A program made the translations under genes and the position numbers. From Francisella halioticida (GTDB lineage Bacteria; Pseudomonadota; Gammaproteobacteria; Francisellales; Francisellaceae), in assembly GCF_002211785.1 (NCBI RefSeq), contig NZ_CP022132.1:124001-188000 (forward strand): a stretch of DNA of 64,000 nucleotides, in the 5' to 3' direction. The notes under the pieces are model-generated. The model was not told the DNA's origin and searched no databases. It saw only the letters and a list, made by a program, of their open reading frames with translations. This document shows positions 38,864 to 49,931 of this stretch, one piece after another (within the stretch, counting starts at the first letter, position 1; each line of letters starts with the position of its first letter).

Positions 38864-39165
38864 AAGTTTAGGTAGTATTACTTATACGTATTTAGAAGTA
38901 TGCTAAGAACTTAAAAATCCGTGATTAAAATATTTTTAGAGTATATGCAAATCAGCAGATGCTATTAAAGTAGGTAAAAATAAAACCAATACTAATCCTG
39001 AAAGAGTGTAGATGTAAAAGCTGCCTGTGAAACTATTTTATAAATAATCATGAATTTAAATGCTAAAGTATAGTAGCTCAAATTTAATCTGATAGATAGG
39101 GTTTTTAGTTAGTTATATTTCTCCCATTTTGATTTATAGATTCATGCTAAATCTATAGTTATTAG
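38864..39165 (+). other. intergenic stretch with possible degraded coding remnant
   Basis: About 300 bases between the YggS gene and the IS21 element, with no intact frame. A short stretch around 38957-39040 can be read DAIKVGKNKTNTNPERV, then after one frame change DVKAACETIL and stop, which may be the tail of a lost gene; the family is not recognised. The rest is AT-rich without clear signals. Confidence 0.3.
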
Positions 39166-39287
39166 TGTGAATAAGCATGCAAAAATGCCCCCTTTTAGGG
39201 GCAAATAAGCACAGAAAAATGCCCCCCTGAGGTGGTAAACTACCCTACATTTTTTATAAATATAGGGCTTAAATTAAGGTGATAAAA

Positions 39288-40788
39288 ATGGATAAAAAAA
39301 CAGCCATTTTAGTAATGCGTCGTGAAGGCAATTCAATAAGTGAAATATGTACTAGCCTGAATGTGTCAAAGAACACAGTCAGAAAAATTATCCGAGAAAA
39401 AGATGTTGAGTATATTCCTAAACAATATCAACGTAAAGTGACTTTTTACCCAAAGTTACAAGACTATATCAAGATACTTGAAGAAATGCTTGCACATGAT
39501 TTGAAGCTAGAAAAGAAATCTCAGAGAAGTACTCGTAAATATCATAACCAGTTAGAAGCTCTAGGCTATACAGGCTCTTATGATTCTGTAAGAAAGGTAT
39601 GTTAAGAAATACTACGAAAAACACACTGCTCAACTAAAGGATAGCTTTATACCACTATACTTTGACCCTGATGAAGCTTACCAATTTGATTGGAGTGAAG
39701 AAACTGTAGAGTTAGGTGTAAAGATAACTAAAATAAAATTAGCTCATTTTAAATTGTCTTATAGCAGGATGTTTTTTGTGATTGCATACCTAAGAGAAAG
39801 TCAAGAAATGCTGTTTGATGCACATGATAAGGCTTTTGAGTTCTTTGGTGGAGTAACTCAAAGAGGTATCTATGATAATATGAAAACAGCAGTAGATAAA
39901 GTGTTTGTGAGCAAATCCAACCGTAAGTTCAATCAAAACTTCTTATGTATGTTAAAGCATTATGTTATAGAGCCCACAGCATGTAACCCAGCTTCAGGAT
40001 GGGAAAAAGGACAAGTAGAAAACCAAGTTGATAATATCAGAGATTGGCTATTCAAGCCAAGGTTGAAATTTGATACATTGGAGGAGCTTAATAGACATTT
40101 ACAACAAAGAGTATTAGATATATCTAAACAACGCAAACATACAGAAATAAGAGATAAAACTATTTATGATGTGTTTAGACAAGAAAAAAGCTTATTGCGA
40201 GACTTTAGTTCCCCCTTTAATGGGTATAAAGAAATTACACGCAAGGTAGATAAGACCTGTTTGGTTAGCTACGATAGTAATAGATATAGTGTCGCTTGTG
40301 AATATGCTAATAGATCTGTAGATGTTAGAGCTTATCCAAGCAAAATAAGAATTTTCTGTAATGGTAACAAGATTGCTACACATGATATATGTTTAGATAG
40401 AAATAAAAGGATACTTAACCCATATCATTATCTAAACCTTTTGGAAAGAAAGCCAGGAGCGTTGAGAAATGGAGAACCTTTTAAAGATTGGGTTTTACCT
40501 AAAAGTATTTTAAAAGTTAAAGATCTTCTGATGTCTAAGAACGGTGGAGATAGGCAAGCTGTTGAGGTTCTATTATCTTTGAGAGATTATGGCATTGAGG
40601 CTGTTGAAATAGCATGTGACTTAGATATTGGTAGTAATGTTATAAATTCTCAGCATATTATAAACTCAATAATACGTTTAAAATGTGAGAAAGGTGCACC
40701 TATAGTTGATGTTGATGATAGTCTAAAGCTTAAGAATCCACCAATAGCTAACTGTAATAATTATAATCAATTATTAGGAGGTCTATAA
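39288..40788 (+). pseudogene. istA: IS21 transposase IstA, one frameshift
   Basis: The N-terminal helix-turn-helix (VMRREGNSISEICTSLNVSK, then NTVRKIIRE) is intact to about 39597, where one base change turns YDSVRK into a stop. The following frame continues YYEKHTAQLKDSF, FDPDEAYQFDWSEETVEL (first catalytic Asp), RGIYDNMKTAV (second) and WEKGQVENQV (Glu), to the stop at 40788. Intact length would be about 500 residues. Confidence 0.9.
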
Positions 40789-40790
40789 AT

Positions 40791-41502
40791 ATGATAGAAC
40801 TTCAAGAGTATTTAAAAAAGTTACATCTAAGTACAGTTTTAGATGGTCTTAAAGAGATTGATAAGGATGATACTCAATATTATAAGTGGTTAGAGGAGCA
40901 ACTTGAGAAAGAGGTCAGTTATAGAGCTGTTAAATCAATTAATAATCAAATTAAATTGGCTAAGTTCCCTACAGCTAAATCTTTGGATGAATTTGATTTT
41001 GATAAGAGTGTAATCAACAAAGAGCTTGTTATAGGCTTACAAAGCACAGGTTTGGTAGATAGTAAGCGTAACATTATTTTAGTTGGTGGTTACTGGCACT
41101 GGTAAGACTCATACAGCTATAGCCATTGCTAGAGAAATAGTCAAATTAGGTAGGAAAGCAAGATTTCACAATATCGTTGATTTGGTTAACCAATTAGAGC
41201 AGCAGAAGTTAAACAATAACTCGGGAAAGCTTGCGGAAAAGTTAAAATCAATGGATGTGATTGTTTTAGATGAATTGGGCTATTTACCTTTCTCAAAGTC
41301 TGAAGGAGCTTTATTATTCCACCTTCTGAGTAAGTTACATGAAAATGTATCTTTGATTATAACTTCAAATTTATCTTTTGGAGAATGGACACAGATTTTT
41401 AGGGATAAGAAGATGACTTCAGCTATGCTAGATCGTTTAACTTTTAACTATGAAATTATTGAAACTGGCAATGATAGTTTTAGACTTAAAAATAGGAAAT
41501 AA
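40791..41502 (+). pseudogene. istB: IS21 helper ATPase IstB, one frameshift in the P-loop
   Basis: The first 100 residues (LQEYLKKLHLSTVLDGLKEI) end at IILVGG, where one extra T changes GGTGTGKTH into GYWHW and stop. The other frame restores TGTGKTHTAIAIAREIV, the Walker B VIVLDELGYLPFSK and sensor-like LIITSNLSFGEW to 41502. IstB normally directs IstA to target DNA. It starts two bases after istA. Confidence 0.9.
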
Positions 41503-41601
41503 AACAGATGATTTTGACTGACTAAAAATCAGTCATTTTAGGTCCTCTAGGGGGTCAAAAATTCGGTGCCTATCGGGGTCAATTTTCAATGCCTATTGAC
41601 A

Positions 41602-42060
41602 AATAACAGTATTACTTCTTTTCAACAATTAATTTCATCTTTAAAAAACCCTAATGTGAAGGTATCTGGAATACTAAACTATTCTTTTTGTAAAAACATA
41701 TATCGTAAAACAAAGAATACTCCACCAGAGCCTTTTATTGTCCCACTAAACTTTGAGAACTTTTATGGCTTACCTAGTAATAGTAAAGAAAAAGGCTATG
41801 TTCTTTTATATAGGAAAAATCTTGTTAATTTAGGTGATGATTTTAATCATCCTCAGACAGTTGGTAATTCACATAAATGGGAGATAGAGTATGTTATGCT
41901 AAAATTGTTCCCAAATAAGGATGATTCTATTGGTTTACATATTATTTATTCTATGAGAATGAAAAATGATGGGAAATTAATGAAAATTAATGATACTAAA
42001 ATCAAAGGATATATTGTTTGCTCTCAAAAATCACTAAAGCTTGTTCACCATCGTTTATAA
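41602..42060 (+). pseudogene. VirK-like protein fragment, 5' end lost to the IS21 insertion
   Basis: The first codons directly beside the IS right end read NNSITSFQQLISSLKNPNVK, then VSGILNYSFCKNIY. This pattern (short N-terminal helix, beta strand, single Cys) resembles VirK-family periplasmic proteins, a weak assignment. The remaining 152 residues are open to 42060. No start codon or signal peptide remains, so it is a 5'-truncated gene. Confidence 0.5.
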
Positions 42061-42133
42061 CTGCAACAAAACTTGTTTAGTATCCATAATTATATATATA
42101 ATTTATATACCATAAATCTATAATGGTATTGAG

Positions 42134-43185
42134 ATGTCAGTACTTTTAGAGCCTATTAAATTAGGCGATTTAGAATTGAAAAATAAGATAGTAATGGCGC
42201 CATTAACTAGGTGTCGTGCTGATGAGAATAGAGTCCCTATAGATATGATGGTCACATATTATAGTCAAAGAGCGACTACAGGTATGATTATTTCTGAAGC
42301 AACTTCGTATCTCCCATGGGTGTCGGCTATCCTAATACCCCAGGGATATGGTCTGACAATCAAATTAAAGGGTGGAAGAAAGTTGTTAATGCTGTACATA
42401 AAAAAGATGGTTTAATACTTTTACAATTATGGCATGTTGGTAGAATATCTGATCCTATATATTTAAATGGTCAAACACCTGTTTCTGCTAGTGCAATTAG
42501 ACCTACAGGCCATGTGCATTTAGTTAGACCTAAAAAAGCCTTAATGACACCTAGAGAATTAACAACTGAAGAAGTTAAAGAGATTGTCCAAGACTATAAG
42601 CAAGCAGCTATAAATGCAAAAAAGGCTGGTTTTGATGGTGTTGAACTTCATGCTGCTAATGGTTATTTATTAGATCAACTTTTACAAGATAGCTCTAATA
42701 ATCGTAATGATGAATATGGTGGATCAATAGAAAATAGAGCTAAATTAATATTAGAAGTAACTGATGCCGTGTCTGAAATATGGGGAAGTGGTAAAGTTGG
42801 CGTACATATTGCACCAAGGTGCGATATGTACGATATGGGTGATTCTAACCCACTAGAAACATTTTCATATTTAATATCAGAATTAAGTAAAAAGAATATT
42901 GCTTTTATATTTGCTAGAGCAAAAATAGGTAATGATAACTTAACACATATATTAAAGAATAAATGTCAAACCAATTATATTCTTAATCAAGAATTAGATA
43001 AAGAAACTGCAGAACTCTTAATAAATAAAGGTGATGCAGATGCAGCTTCATGGGGACAACTGCTAATATCTAATCCTGATTTGGTATATAGATTTACTAA
43101 TGATATTAAACTTACTAAACCTCTGCCTGAATTCTATTATCAAGGCACTGAAAATGGTTATATAGACTACCCTTGTGCGGAATAG
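42134..43185 (+). pseudogene. Old Yellow Enzyme-family flavin oxidoreductase, one frameshift
   Basis: The N terminus (LLEPIKLGDLELKNKIVMAP, LTRCRADENRVP) and MIISEATS are followed by loss of one base near 42307; the next frame resumes PMGVGYPNTPGIWSDNQIKG, LLQLWHVGRIS, FDGVELHAANGYLLDQLLQD and NRAKLILEVTDAV. These are FMN and substrate motifs of NemA-like enoate/nitroester reductases. Intact length would be about 350 residues; as written it cannot give the whole barrel. Confidence 0.88.
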
Positions 43186-43202
43186 TACCATCAAGTAGGT
43201 GA

Positions 43203-43486
43203 TTTAACTTACTAACAATTATTATCTATACTTTAGTTATAGGAATATTCTTAAATCACAAAGAAAGCTCTAAAGTTAAAATCCGAAGATATGAGTTTTT
43301 TTTGAAGTTATCAAATAAATTCAATATTGAGAGTCAGTATTATTATATAGGCTACAATCAGTTATATATAAAAAACTCTAATACATTCTAAAGCAGATGA
43401 AAAGAGAGAGTTATCTAAAAAACTAAAACTCAAAGTCATCGATTTTTACATGCTGAATAATGGAAAAAGATTCTAAAAAAACACCC
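43203..43486 (+). pseudogene. small unknown membrane protein relic
   Basis: Without a start codon, one frame reads LLTIIIYTLVIGIFLNHKES, SKVKIRRYEFFLKLS, FNIESQYYYIGYNQLYIKNS and stops; one base further the frame continues HSKADEKRELSKKLKLKVID, FYMLNNGKRF and stop. The combined product would be a single-helix, basic protein of about 90 residues. The family is not recognised. Confidence 0.4.
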
Positions 43487-43511
43487 TTATTTTTTATATT
43501 AGCTCAATTTT

Positions 43512-43862
43512 TTACGGCTTGCTGAATACATATTTGTCAACTATTTGACCATTAATTAGATGCTTTTGGATTATTTCTTCTAATACATCTGGAGTGCATG
43601 AGTGATACCAGACATTATCAGGATGAACAACAACAATAGGGCCATTTTGGCATACTCTTAAGCAATATGTCTTTGACCTATAAATGAGGCCTTTTTGTGA
43701 TAAATTTAGTTCTTGAAGTCTTTTTTTTAGATATTCCCATGATTTTAATGAAACATCTCCAGCACAACATTTTTGTCTTTCTTGATCACAACATAAAAAA
43801 ATGTGTCTTTGAATATTTCTTAAGCCTAAGTTATTAGATTTTGTTTCCAAAGTCATTTGCAT
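43512..43862 (-). CDS. thioredoxin-like [2Fe-2S] ferredoxin
   Basis: 116 residues; starts at residue 1 or 3 are possible. The fold marker [14 protein letters not shown], then [29 protein letters not shown], places the Cys ligands of the NuoE-like 2Fe-2S domain, and [19 protein letters not shown] is the usual C terminus. It is an electron carrier of unknown partner. Divergent from the sppA-like gene. Confidence 0.85.
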   Translation of the reverse strand: MQMTLETKSNNLGLRNIQRHIFLCCDQERQKCCAGDVSLKSWEYLKKRLQELNLSQKGLIYRSKTYCLRVCQNGPIVVVHPDNVWYHSCTPDVLEEIIQKHLINGQIVDKYVFSKP

Positions 43863-43948
43863 TTCGTTATCTCCAAATTTAACTAATGTATTTTTGTTTA
43901 AATGCGTTTAAAATTTATTTTATAAATATTAACAAATATGGAGCTGAA

Positions 43949-44875
43949 ATGGAAAATAACGTTTCTAACGAAATTTTGGAGAAGTTGGCTAAGGTACACA
44001 TTAAAGATATCCAAAGTAAAAGACGCTGGAAACTTTTTATTAGGACTATAGTGATCTTGCTTATATTGATCATAGTAGTGCCAGGTTTATTTGAATCTTC
44101 CTCAAAAGAGCTCGCTCCTCATATAGCTTTAATAAAAGTTCAAGGAGTAATAGCTGAAGACTCTGAGGCAAATGCAGATAGGATTATTAAAAGCTTAGAT
44201 GATGCTTATGCAAGTAAATTAACAAAAGCGGTAATCGTTAAAATAGATAGTCCAGGAGGATCACCAGTACAGTCAGAAGAAATATATTCTCATATGAGAT
44301 ATCTCCAAGAAAAACATCCTAAAATACCAATGTATGCTGTATGTACGGATGTTTGTGCTAGTGGAGGGTATTATATAGCTGTAGGAGCCAAAGAGATTTA
44401 TGTAAATAAAATGACAATCACAGGATCTATAGGAGTTGTTGGTAGTGGTTTTGGCTTTACGGGTCTTATGGATAAGCTTGGTATTCAAAGAAGGACTTAT
44501 ACTTCAGGCAATAATAAAGATTTCTTAGATCCTTTTTCACCAGAAAGACCTAGTCAAACAAAGCAGTTTAAAAAACTTCTTGATGAGACACATAAAGTTT
44601 TTATAAACGCAGTCGAAAAATCTCGAGGAGATAGGTTGAAAAACAAATCTGTAAATACAACTTTTTCAGGTTCTCCTTTTAGTGGTATAGAGGCCAAGAA
44701 AATTGGGCTTGTCGATGAGTTTGCATCTGTTGAACAGCTTAAAAGAGAAAAATTAGATGATTTAGAAGTAGTAGATTATACTCAGCCGTTAGATTTTTTA
44801 ACAGCTATATCAAATAAGTTAGGTAATAGTGTTTATTATAAAGCCTTGTCAGAGAGTAGCTTTAGTTTTAAATAA
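43949..44875 (+). CDS. signal peptide peptidase SppA-like S49 serine protease
   Basis: 308 residues from the ATG at 43949 (GGAG at good spacing). One N-terminal helix (IRTIVILLILIIVVPGLF) anchors a periplasmic S49 domain: IDSPGGSPVQSEEIY, the nucleophile Ser in CASGGYYIAVGA, TGSIGVVG and the general-base Lys region NNKDFLDPFSPERP. It is the short single-domain form that assembles as an octamer in relatives; it degrades cleaved signal peptides. Confidence 0.92.
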   Translation: MENNVSNEILEKLAKVHIKDIQSKRRWKLFIRTIVILLILIIVVPGLFESSSKELAPHIALIKVQGVIAEDSEANADRIIKSLDDAYASKLTKAVIVKIDSPGGSPVQSEEIYSHMRYLQEKHPKIPMYAVCTDVCASGGYYIAVGAKEIYVNKMTITGSIGVVGSGFGFTGLMDKLGIQRRTYTSGNNKDFLDPFSPERPSQTKQFKKLLDETHKVFINAVEKSRGDRLKNKSVNTTFSGSPFSGIEAKKIGLVDEFASVEQLKREKLDDLEVVDYTQPLDFLTAISNKLGNSVYYKALSESSFSFK

Positions 44876-44955
44876 ATGTTGAAACATGTAAAAACCATGA
44901 CTATAATCGATGTTAAAGGGAAGTTATTCAAATTAACAAAAGATAAGGAAAAATT

Positions 44956-45495
44956 ATGAAAAAGACAGTTTTAGGGGCAGTGATTGCAGGTGGTTTAATG
45001 GTTTCTGCCTCGACGGCTATGGCTGGCGGTGTATGTTTTGCAAATGTTCAGGACGTTTTTGAGACCTCTCCTCTTGGTAAAGCAAAAGTTACAGCAGATC
45101 AGCAAGAGCTAAAACCTCAGATGGATAAGCTTAAGAAAACTATTACTACTTTACAGCAAAAAGTGAATTCTTACACTGAAGAGAAAGATGATGTTACTTC
45201 TGATGATGCTAAAGGTGATAAGTCTCAAGCTCAATCTGCAGACAAAACAGAAGATCAAGATAAGTCTCAAGCTCAATCTGATCTTGAAAAATCTATGCAA
45301 CAGTACCAAAGCTTAATGAATGAAGTTCAAAAAATGGCTTCTAAAGATGCAGATGCATTCAAAGATGCATTGACAAAAGCTTCAGGAGATGTTGCTAAAG
45401 AAAAAGGTTGTGATGCTGTTTTACCTGCTGAAATGAGCTTATATAATGTAAATGGTATTGATGTTACTAAGCAAGTTATTGCTAAAATGCAATAA
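44956..45495 (+). CDS. OmpH/Skp-family periplasmic chaperone
   Basis: 179 residues with signal peptide (MKKTVLGAVIAGGLMVSAST, AMA). The mature N terminus VCFANVQDVFETSPLGKAKV fits Skp, followed by a coiled-coil tentacle. The tentacle holds an internal repeat, DKSQAQS, twice (about 14 residues apart), within an acidic, Ser/Asp-rich linker that is longer than usual. It should shield outer-membrane proteins in transit. bamA and lpxD are not adjacent. Confidence 0.85.
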   Translation: MKKTVLGAVIAGGLMVSASTAMAGGVCFANVQDVFETSPLGKAKVTADQQELKPQMDKLKKTITTLQQKVNSYTEEKDDVTSDDAKGDKSQAQSADKTEDQDKSQAQSDLEKSMQQYQSLMNEVQKMASKDADAFKDALTKASGDVAKEKGCDAVLPAEMSLYNVNGIDVTKQVIAKMQ

Positions 45496-45625
45496 TCTAT
45501 AATATTTTTTTATCTTTCTTAAAATCCTTTTTTTTATTAAAATTAAAAGCTTCTTTTTTTTAGATCTAAAGCTATGTATAATCTTAATTTATATTTAGAA
45601 ATAATTATTAAAAGACAATTAACGT

Positions 45626-46048
45626 ATGGAAAATTTAGGCTATTTTGTTTCACAAAACTTAGTATTTTGTTTATCTTTTATCTTATTGTTAGCTATATAT
45701 ATAGTTTTTGAGCTAACTCAAACTAAGAAATCTCAATATACATTGTCTGTTGCAGATGCAGTAATGACTGTAAATAAAGGTAAAGGTATGTATTTAGATC
45801 TAAGAGATCAAGAATCTTTTGCTAAGGCCCATATTATAGGTGCACAAAACATTCAGCTAGATGAAATTTCACAAAAGTATAAAAAAATGACTAAATATAA
45901 GTCAAAGCCAGTTGTTATTTATGGTGATAATGCTACAAAAGTAATGCAGGAGCTACGTAAAGAAGGTTTTGAGCAAGTATTTGTACTTAAAGGTGGCTTA
46001 AGTGCGTGGATGCAAGCTAGCTACCCAGTTAAATCATTAGAGAAGTAA
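45626..46048 (+). CDS. membrane-anchored rhodanese-domain protein
   Basis: 140 residues: an N-terminal helix (LVFCLSFILLLAIYIVFELT) then a rhodanese fold with YLDLRDQESFAKAHIIGAQN and FVLKGGLSAWMQASYPV. The active-site Cys position reads VVIYGDNATK, with no Cys, so it is probably catalytically inert. It sits 22 bases before secB, an arrangement common in gammaproteobacteria (YibN-SecB). Confidence 0.88.
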   Translation: MENLGYFVSQNLVFCLSFILLLAIYIVFELTQTKKSQYTLSVADAVMTVNKGKGMYLDLRDQESFAKAHIIGAQNIQLDEISQKYKKMTKYKSKPVVIYGDNATKVMQELRKEGFEQVFVLKGGLSAWMQASYPVKSLEK

Positions 46049-46070
46049 AAATTATTAAGGATCATTTAAA

Positions 46071-46514
46071 ATGGATCAACAACCACAATTTCAAATTCAA
46101 AAAGTTTATGTAAAAGATCTTTCTTTTTCTGTACCTAATTCTGATAAAATATGGGCTACAGCATGGAAGCCTGAGTTGCATACTGACTTAAAAATAGATG
46201 CTGCAAATCTTTCAGAAGAAAATACTTATGAAAGTGTTTTAACACTTGAAATAAAAGTTGAAAATGATGGGATTATTGCTTTTGAGATAGAAGTTAAGCA
46301 GGCTGGTATTTTTACAGTATCAAATATGCAAGAAGAACAGGTTGAACATGCCAAAAAAGCGTTTTGTCCAAATATTCTTTATCACTATGCGCGCGAAGCA
46401 GTTTCAGATTTAGTGCTAAGTGGGGGATTCCCTCAGTTATGTTTATCTGCTGCAAATTTTGATGCTATGTATCAAGATTCTTTGAAAGGGTCAACAGATG
46501 GCAATCAGCATTAA
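46071..46514 (+). CDS. secB: protein-export chaperone SecB
   Basis: 147 residues: [41 protein letters not shown], then the signature [20 protein letters not shown] and [17 protein letters not shown]. It holds preproteins unfolded for SecA as a tetramer. It follows the rhodanese gene closely, and recA begins 24 bases after its stop. Confidence 0.95.
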   Translation: MDQQPQFQIQKVYVKDLSFSVPNSDKIWATAWKPELHTDLKIDAANLSEENTYESVLTLEIKVENDGIIAFEIEVKQAGIFTVSNMQEEQVEHAKKAFCPNILYHYAREAVSDLVLSGGFPQLCLSAANFDAMYQDSLKGSTDGNQH

Positions 46515-46538
46515 TTATAAATTAAGGATATGGTAGTT

Positions 46539-47573
46539 ATGAGTAAAGAAAAAGCTCTAGAGTCAGCTCTTGTCCAGATTGAAAAACAGTTTGGTAAAGG
46601 TTCTGTCATGAAGCTGGGAGATCAGCAAGCGATTCATGATATAGAAGTCGTACCATCAGGGGTTATAGCTCTTGATACGGCATTAGGTATTGGGGGGTAC
46701 CCCAAAGGTCGTGTAATAGAAATATATGGTCATGAGTCTTCAGGGAAGACAACGCTTACTTTATTAGCCATTGCACAGTGTCAAAAACAAGGCGGTATAG
46801 CAGCATTTATTGATGCAGAACATGCGCTTGATCCTAAATATGCCAAGCTTCTAGGTGTTGATGTTGATAGCTTGATCGTTTCTCAACCAGATACGGGTGA
46901 GCAGGCTTTAGAAATAACAGATATGCTTGTACGTTCTGGTGGAGTTGATATAGTTGTTATTGATTCGGTAGCAGCCTTGACGCCAAAAGCTGAAATCGAA
47001 GGTGATATGGGAGACTCTCATATGGGTCTACAGGCAAGGTTAATGTCACAAGCTTTGAGAAAATTAACGGCTAACATTAAGCGCTCAAATACATTAGTTA
47101 TGTTTATTAACCAAATCCGTATGAAGATAGGTGTGATGTTTGGTAATCCTGAAACTACTACAGGAGGTAATGCCCTTAAATTCTACTCATCTGTGCGTTT
47201 GGAAGTTAGAAAAGGTAGTGCTATTAAGGATGGTACGGATATTAATGGTAATGAGATCAGAGTTAAAATTGTAAAAAACAAAGTTGCTCCTCCATTTAAG
47301 CAAGCGGAATTTGAGCTTATTTATGGTGAAGGAATCTCGTTAGAAGCTGAATTGGTTGATCTAGGGGCAAAACATAATATCATAGAAAAATCAGGTGCAT
47401 GGTATAGTTATAAAGGTAAAAAAATTGGCCAGGGCAAAGAAAAGGCTAAAGATTATTTAAAAGAGAATGTTGAAGAGCGTGATGAAATAGAAAAAGCGAT
47501 ACTTGAGCTTTTATTACCTCATAAATATGCACAACAAGATTCTGAATTAGCTACTCAAGATGAGCTTATCTAA
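46539..47573 (+). CDS. recA: recombinase RecA
   Basis: 344 residues from the ATG at 46539; the ATG at 46530 is too close to AAGGAT. N-terminal [20 protein letters not shown], Walker [10 protein letters not shown], signature [20 protein letters not shown] and the DNA-binding loop [20 protein letters not shown] are complete. It catalyses strand exchange and LexA cleavage. recX starts inside its last codons. Confidence 0.97.
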   Translation: MSKEKALESALVQIEKQFGKGSVMKLGDQQAIHDIEVVPSGVIALDTALGIGGYPKGRVIEIYGHESSGKTTLTLLAIAQCQKQGGIAAFIDAEHALDPKYAKLLGVDVDSLIVSQPDTGEQALEITDMLVRSGGVDIVVIDSVAALTPKAEIEGDMGDSHMGLQARLMSQALRKLTANIKRSNTLVMFINQIRMKIGVMFGNPETTTGGNALKFYSSVRLEVRKGSAIKDGTDINGNEIRVKIVKNKVAPPFKQAEFELIYGEGISLEAELVDLGAKHNIIEKSGAWYSYKGKKIGQGKEKAKDYLKENVEERDEIEKAILELLLPHKYAQQDSELATQDELI

Positions 47574-48012
47574 AGAAAAAAACTATCTTCTTTATCTTCT
47601 TGCAAAGCAAGATTATTCACGTAAACAACTTTTTGACAAACTCCATAACCGAGATAATATTTCATCACAACAAATAGAGTCATTATTGGATGAGTTTGAG
47701 AAAAATAAATGGCTATCTGACCAGCGCTTTGCCAGTGTTTTTATAACAAGTGAGTTGTTAAAGCTTAGAGGTAAAAAGAGGATTATAAACACGGCTGTTT
47801 ATCAGAAAGGCTTGTCTCAAGAGTTAATTATAAATACTTTAGAAGAACAAAGTATTGACTGGTTTGAGCTATGTCAGAGACGTTTACAAAAAAAATATAA
47901 AGATGTAAAATTTTTGCAGTCTGATTTTAAATTAAAGCAAAAGGCTATGAGTTATTTAACATATAACGGTTTTAGCTTTGATGAGATAGATTTTGCAATT
48001 AATGAATCATAG
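47560..48012 (+). CDS. recX: regulatory protein RecX
   Basis: 150 residues, overlapping recA by 14 bases. Three-helix RecX repeats: [40 protein letters not shown] and [20 protein letters not shown]. It limits RecA filament growth. Overlap means RecX is made only at a low ratio to RecA through coupling. Confidence 0.92.
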   Translation: MSLSKEKNYLLYLLAKQDYSRKQLFDKLHNRDNISSQQIESLLDEFEKNKWLSDQRFASVFITSELLKLRGKKRIINTAVYQKGLSQELIINTLEEQSIDWFELCQRRLQKKYKDVKFLQSDFKLKQKAMSYLTYNGFSFDEIDFAINES

Positions 48013-48130
48013 AAATTGTTGAATAAATATTTTGAAAAAATAAAAAAAATATTTTAAACAACTTATAAGGTAAGCTTTTTTACTGTAAGCTGTTTAGTAA
48101 TATTTTATGTAAATAATATAGGAGATTAAA

Positions 48131-48616
48131 ATGGCCAAAGGGACAGTTAATAAAGTTATTTTACTAGGACGATTAGGTAATGATCCAGAAGTTAGAACTA
48201 CACAGAATGGAACTGTTGTAGCTACTTTGAGTATTGCAACTAATGATGGTATGGGAGAAAATATAACTACAGAGTGGCATCGTGTAGTTGTGTTTGGTAA
48301 AACTGCTGAAATTATCCAAAGATATTCTAGCAAAGGCTCACAACTTTTTATTGAAGGTAGATTGCGTACTAATAAGTGGCAAGATAAAAATGGTAATATG
48401 CAATATACAACAGAGATTGTCGCTAATAATTTCCAATTTATTGGAGGTGGTAATTCGCAGGGAAATTCTAACCCTAATTACCAAAATAGCTCAGACTCTA
48501 GTCAGCAGCCAACTAGTAATTTTAATCAAAATCAGCAACAACCAAAAAAACAAAATGAGATGCCTGATTTTGCAGAAATTAACTCATCTAATTTTGATGA
48601 TGATATACCATTCTAA
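48131..48616 (+). CDS. ssb: single-stranded DNA-binding protein
   Basis: 161 residues: OB fold with VNKVILLGRLGNDPEVR, EWHRVVVFGKTAEI and GSQLFIEGRLRTNKWQDKNG, then a Gln/Asn/Ser-rich linker and the acidic tip FDDDIPF that recruits repair enzymes. AGGAG at 48120-48124. A 118-base leader separates it from recX. Confidence 0.97.
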   Translation: MAKGTVNKVILLGRLGNDPEVRTTQNGTVVATLSIATNDGMGENITTEWHRVVVFGKTAEIIQRYSSKGSQLFIEGRLRTNKWQDKNGNMQYTTEIVANNFQFIGGGNSQGNSNPNYQNSSDSSQQPTSNFNQNQQQPKKQNEMPDFAEINSSNFDDDIPF

Positions 48617-48761
48617 GATACTTTGATAAGAAATTAAATTAAATTATTTTTGATTGATTTTTATAATATTTAACTGTGTTCTTTTATAATCTTAACAGTT
48701 AGCCTTTTTTTTAAAAAAAGAGTATAATACTACCAAATAGTATTTTTCTGTTTTTCAAAAA

Positions 48762-49922
48762 ATGTCATATATACTGATTTTAAACTGTGGAAGTTCTTCG
48801 GTTAAATTTGCACTTATTAACCCACAAACAGCAGAGTCTCCTTTAACAGGACTTGCTGAAAATATTGGTAGTGAAAATTGTAAAGTTAGCTTTAAATTTA
48901 AAACAAAGCAAAAGATTCAAAAAAATATTGAAAATGGTCTATATTCAGATGTTTTTAATGAGCTTAAACACTTTTTAATAAAAAATGGCTATTTAAATAA
49001 AATTTACGCAGTTGGCCATAGAGTGGTACATGGAGGACAGTTTTTCTCAAAATCTGTGTTAATAGATGAAAGTTCTTTACAAAAGATCAAAGATTGCATA
49101 CCTTTAGCCCCTTTACATAATCCTGCTAATATTGAAGGAATTACTTTTTGCCAACAGATATTTCCAAATTTATCTCAGGTAGCGGTTTTTGATACGGCTT
49201 TTCATCAGACAATTCCTAACTATGTTGCTGAATATGCGATACCAAGAGAGCTTACTGAGAAACATAATATCAGAAAATATGGAGCTCACGGGACATCTCA
49301 TAAATATGTATCTCAACAAGCTATAAAGATATTAGATAAGCAAAAGGCTAATCTGATAGTTGCTCATCTTGGTAACGGCTGTAGTATAACGGCTATTGCT
49401 GATGGAAAAAGTATTGATACTAGTATGGGATTGACTCCTTTAGATGGTTTAGTAATGGGGACACGTTCTGGTGCTATAGATCCAAGTATTTTTGCATATA
49501 TATCAGATAATCTTGGTTGGGATGTCACAAAAATTACAAATACATTAAATAAGAAAAGTGGCCTTTTAGGTATTTGTGGTTATAATGATATGCGTAAAGT
49601 TTTTGAGCTTGCTACAAATGGAGATGACTTAGCAAAATTAGCTATAGAAATCTTTTGTCATAGGGTTGCTAAATTTGTCTCTAGCTATATGATTTATTTC
49701 AAAAATTTCGATGCTCTTGTATTTACGGGAGGTATTGGTGAAAATGCAACTAATATTCGTGAGAATATTGTTTCAAAACTAAATAATATTAGCTTTGAAA
49801 TTGATACCGAGAGAAATAATAAATCTAATCTATTCATAAACTCATCAAACAGTCATAAAATAATGGTTATAGCAACTAATGAAGAGTTGATGATAGCTCA
49901 AGATACACAGTACCTAATATAA
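48762..49922 (+). CDS. ackA: acetate kinase
   Basis: 386 residues. ILNCGSSSVKFALI at the N terminus, VGHRVVHGG, HLGNGCSITAIADGKSIDTSMG and LVFTGGIGENATNIRE are the kinase phosphate and acetate motifs. It makes acetyl phosphate or ATP from acetate. A TATAAT at 48723-48728 may be its -10 element. pta follows 9 bases later. Confidence 0.97.
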   Translation: MSYILILNCGSSSVKFALINPQTAESPLTGLAENIGSENCKVSFKFKTKQKIQKNIENGLYSDVFNELKHFLIKNGYLNKIYAVGHRVVHGGQFFSKSVLIDESSLQKIKDCIPLAPLHNPANIEGITFCQQIFPNLSQVAVFDTAFHQTIPNYVAEYAIPRELTEKHNIRKYGAHGTSHKYVSQQAIKILDKQKANLIVAHLGNGCSITAIADGKSIDTSMGLTPLDGLVMGTRSGAIDPSIFAYISDNLGWDVTKITNTLNKKSGLLGICGYNDMRKVFELATNGDDLAKLAIEIFCHRVAKFVSSYMIYFKNFDALVFTGGIGENATNIRENIVSKLNNISFEIDTERNNKSNLFINSSNSHKIMVIATNEELMIAQDTQYLI

Positions 49923-49931
49923 GAGAATACT

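Larger units (their letters stand above)
39166..41601 (+). mobile_element. IS21-family insertion sequence, defective
   Basis: About 2436 bp holding istA and istB in the usual order. The left end starts TGTGAATAAGCATGCAAAAA and the right end, read inward on the minus strand, starts TGTCAATAGGCATTGAAAAT. Each end repeats a related block further in (AAATAAGCACAGAAAAATGC at left; CGATAGGCACCGAATTTTTG at right), the multiple-repeat ends typical of IS21. No clear target duplication is seen. Both genes carry a frameshift, so it cannot move without help. It truncates the VirK-like gene on its right. Confidence 0.88.
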
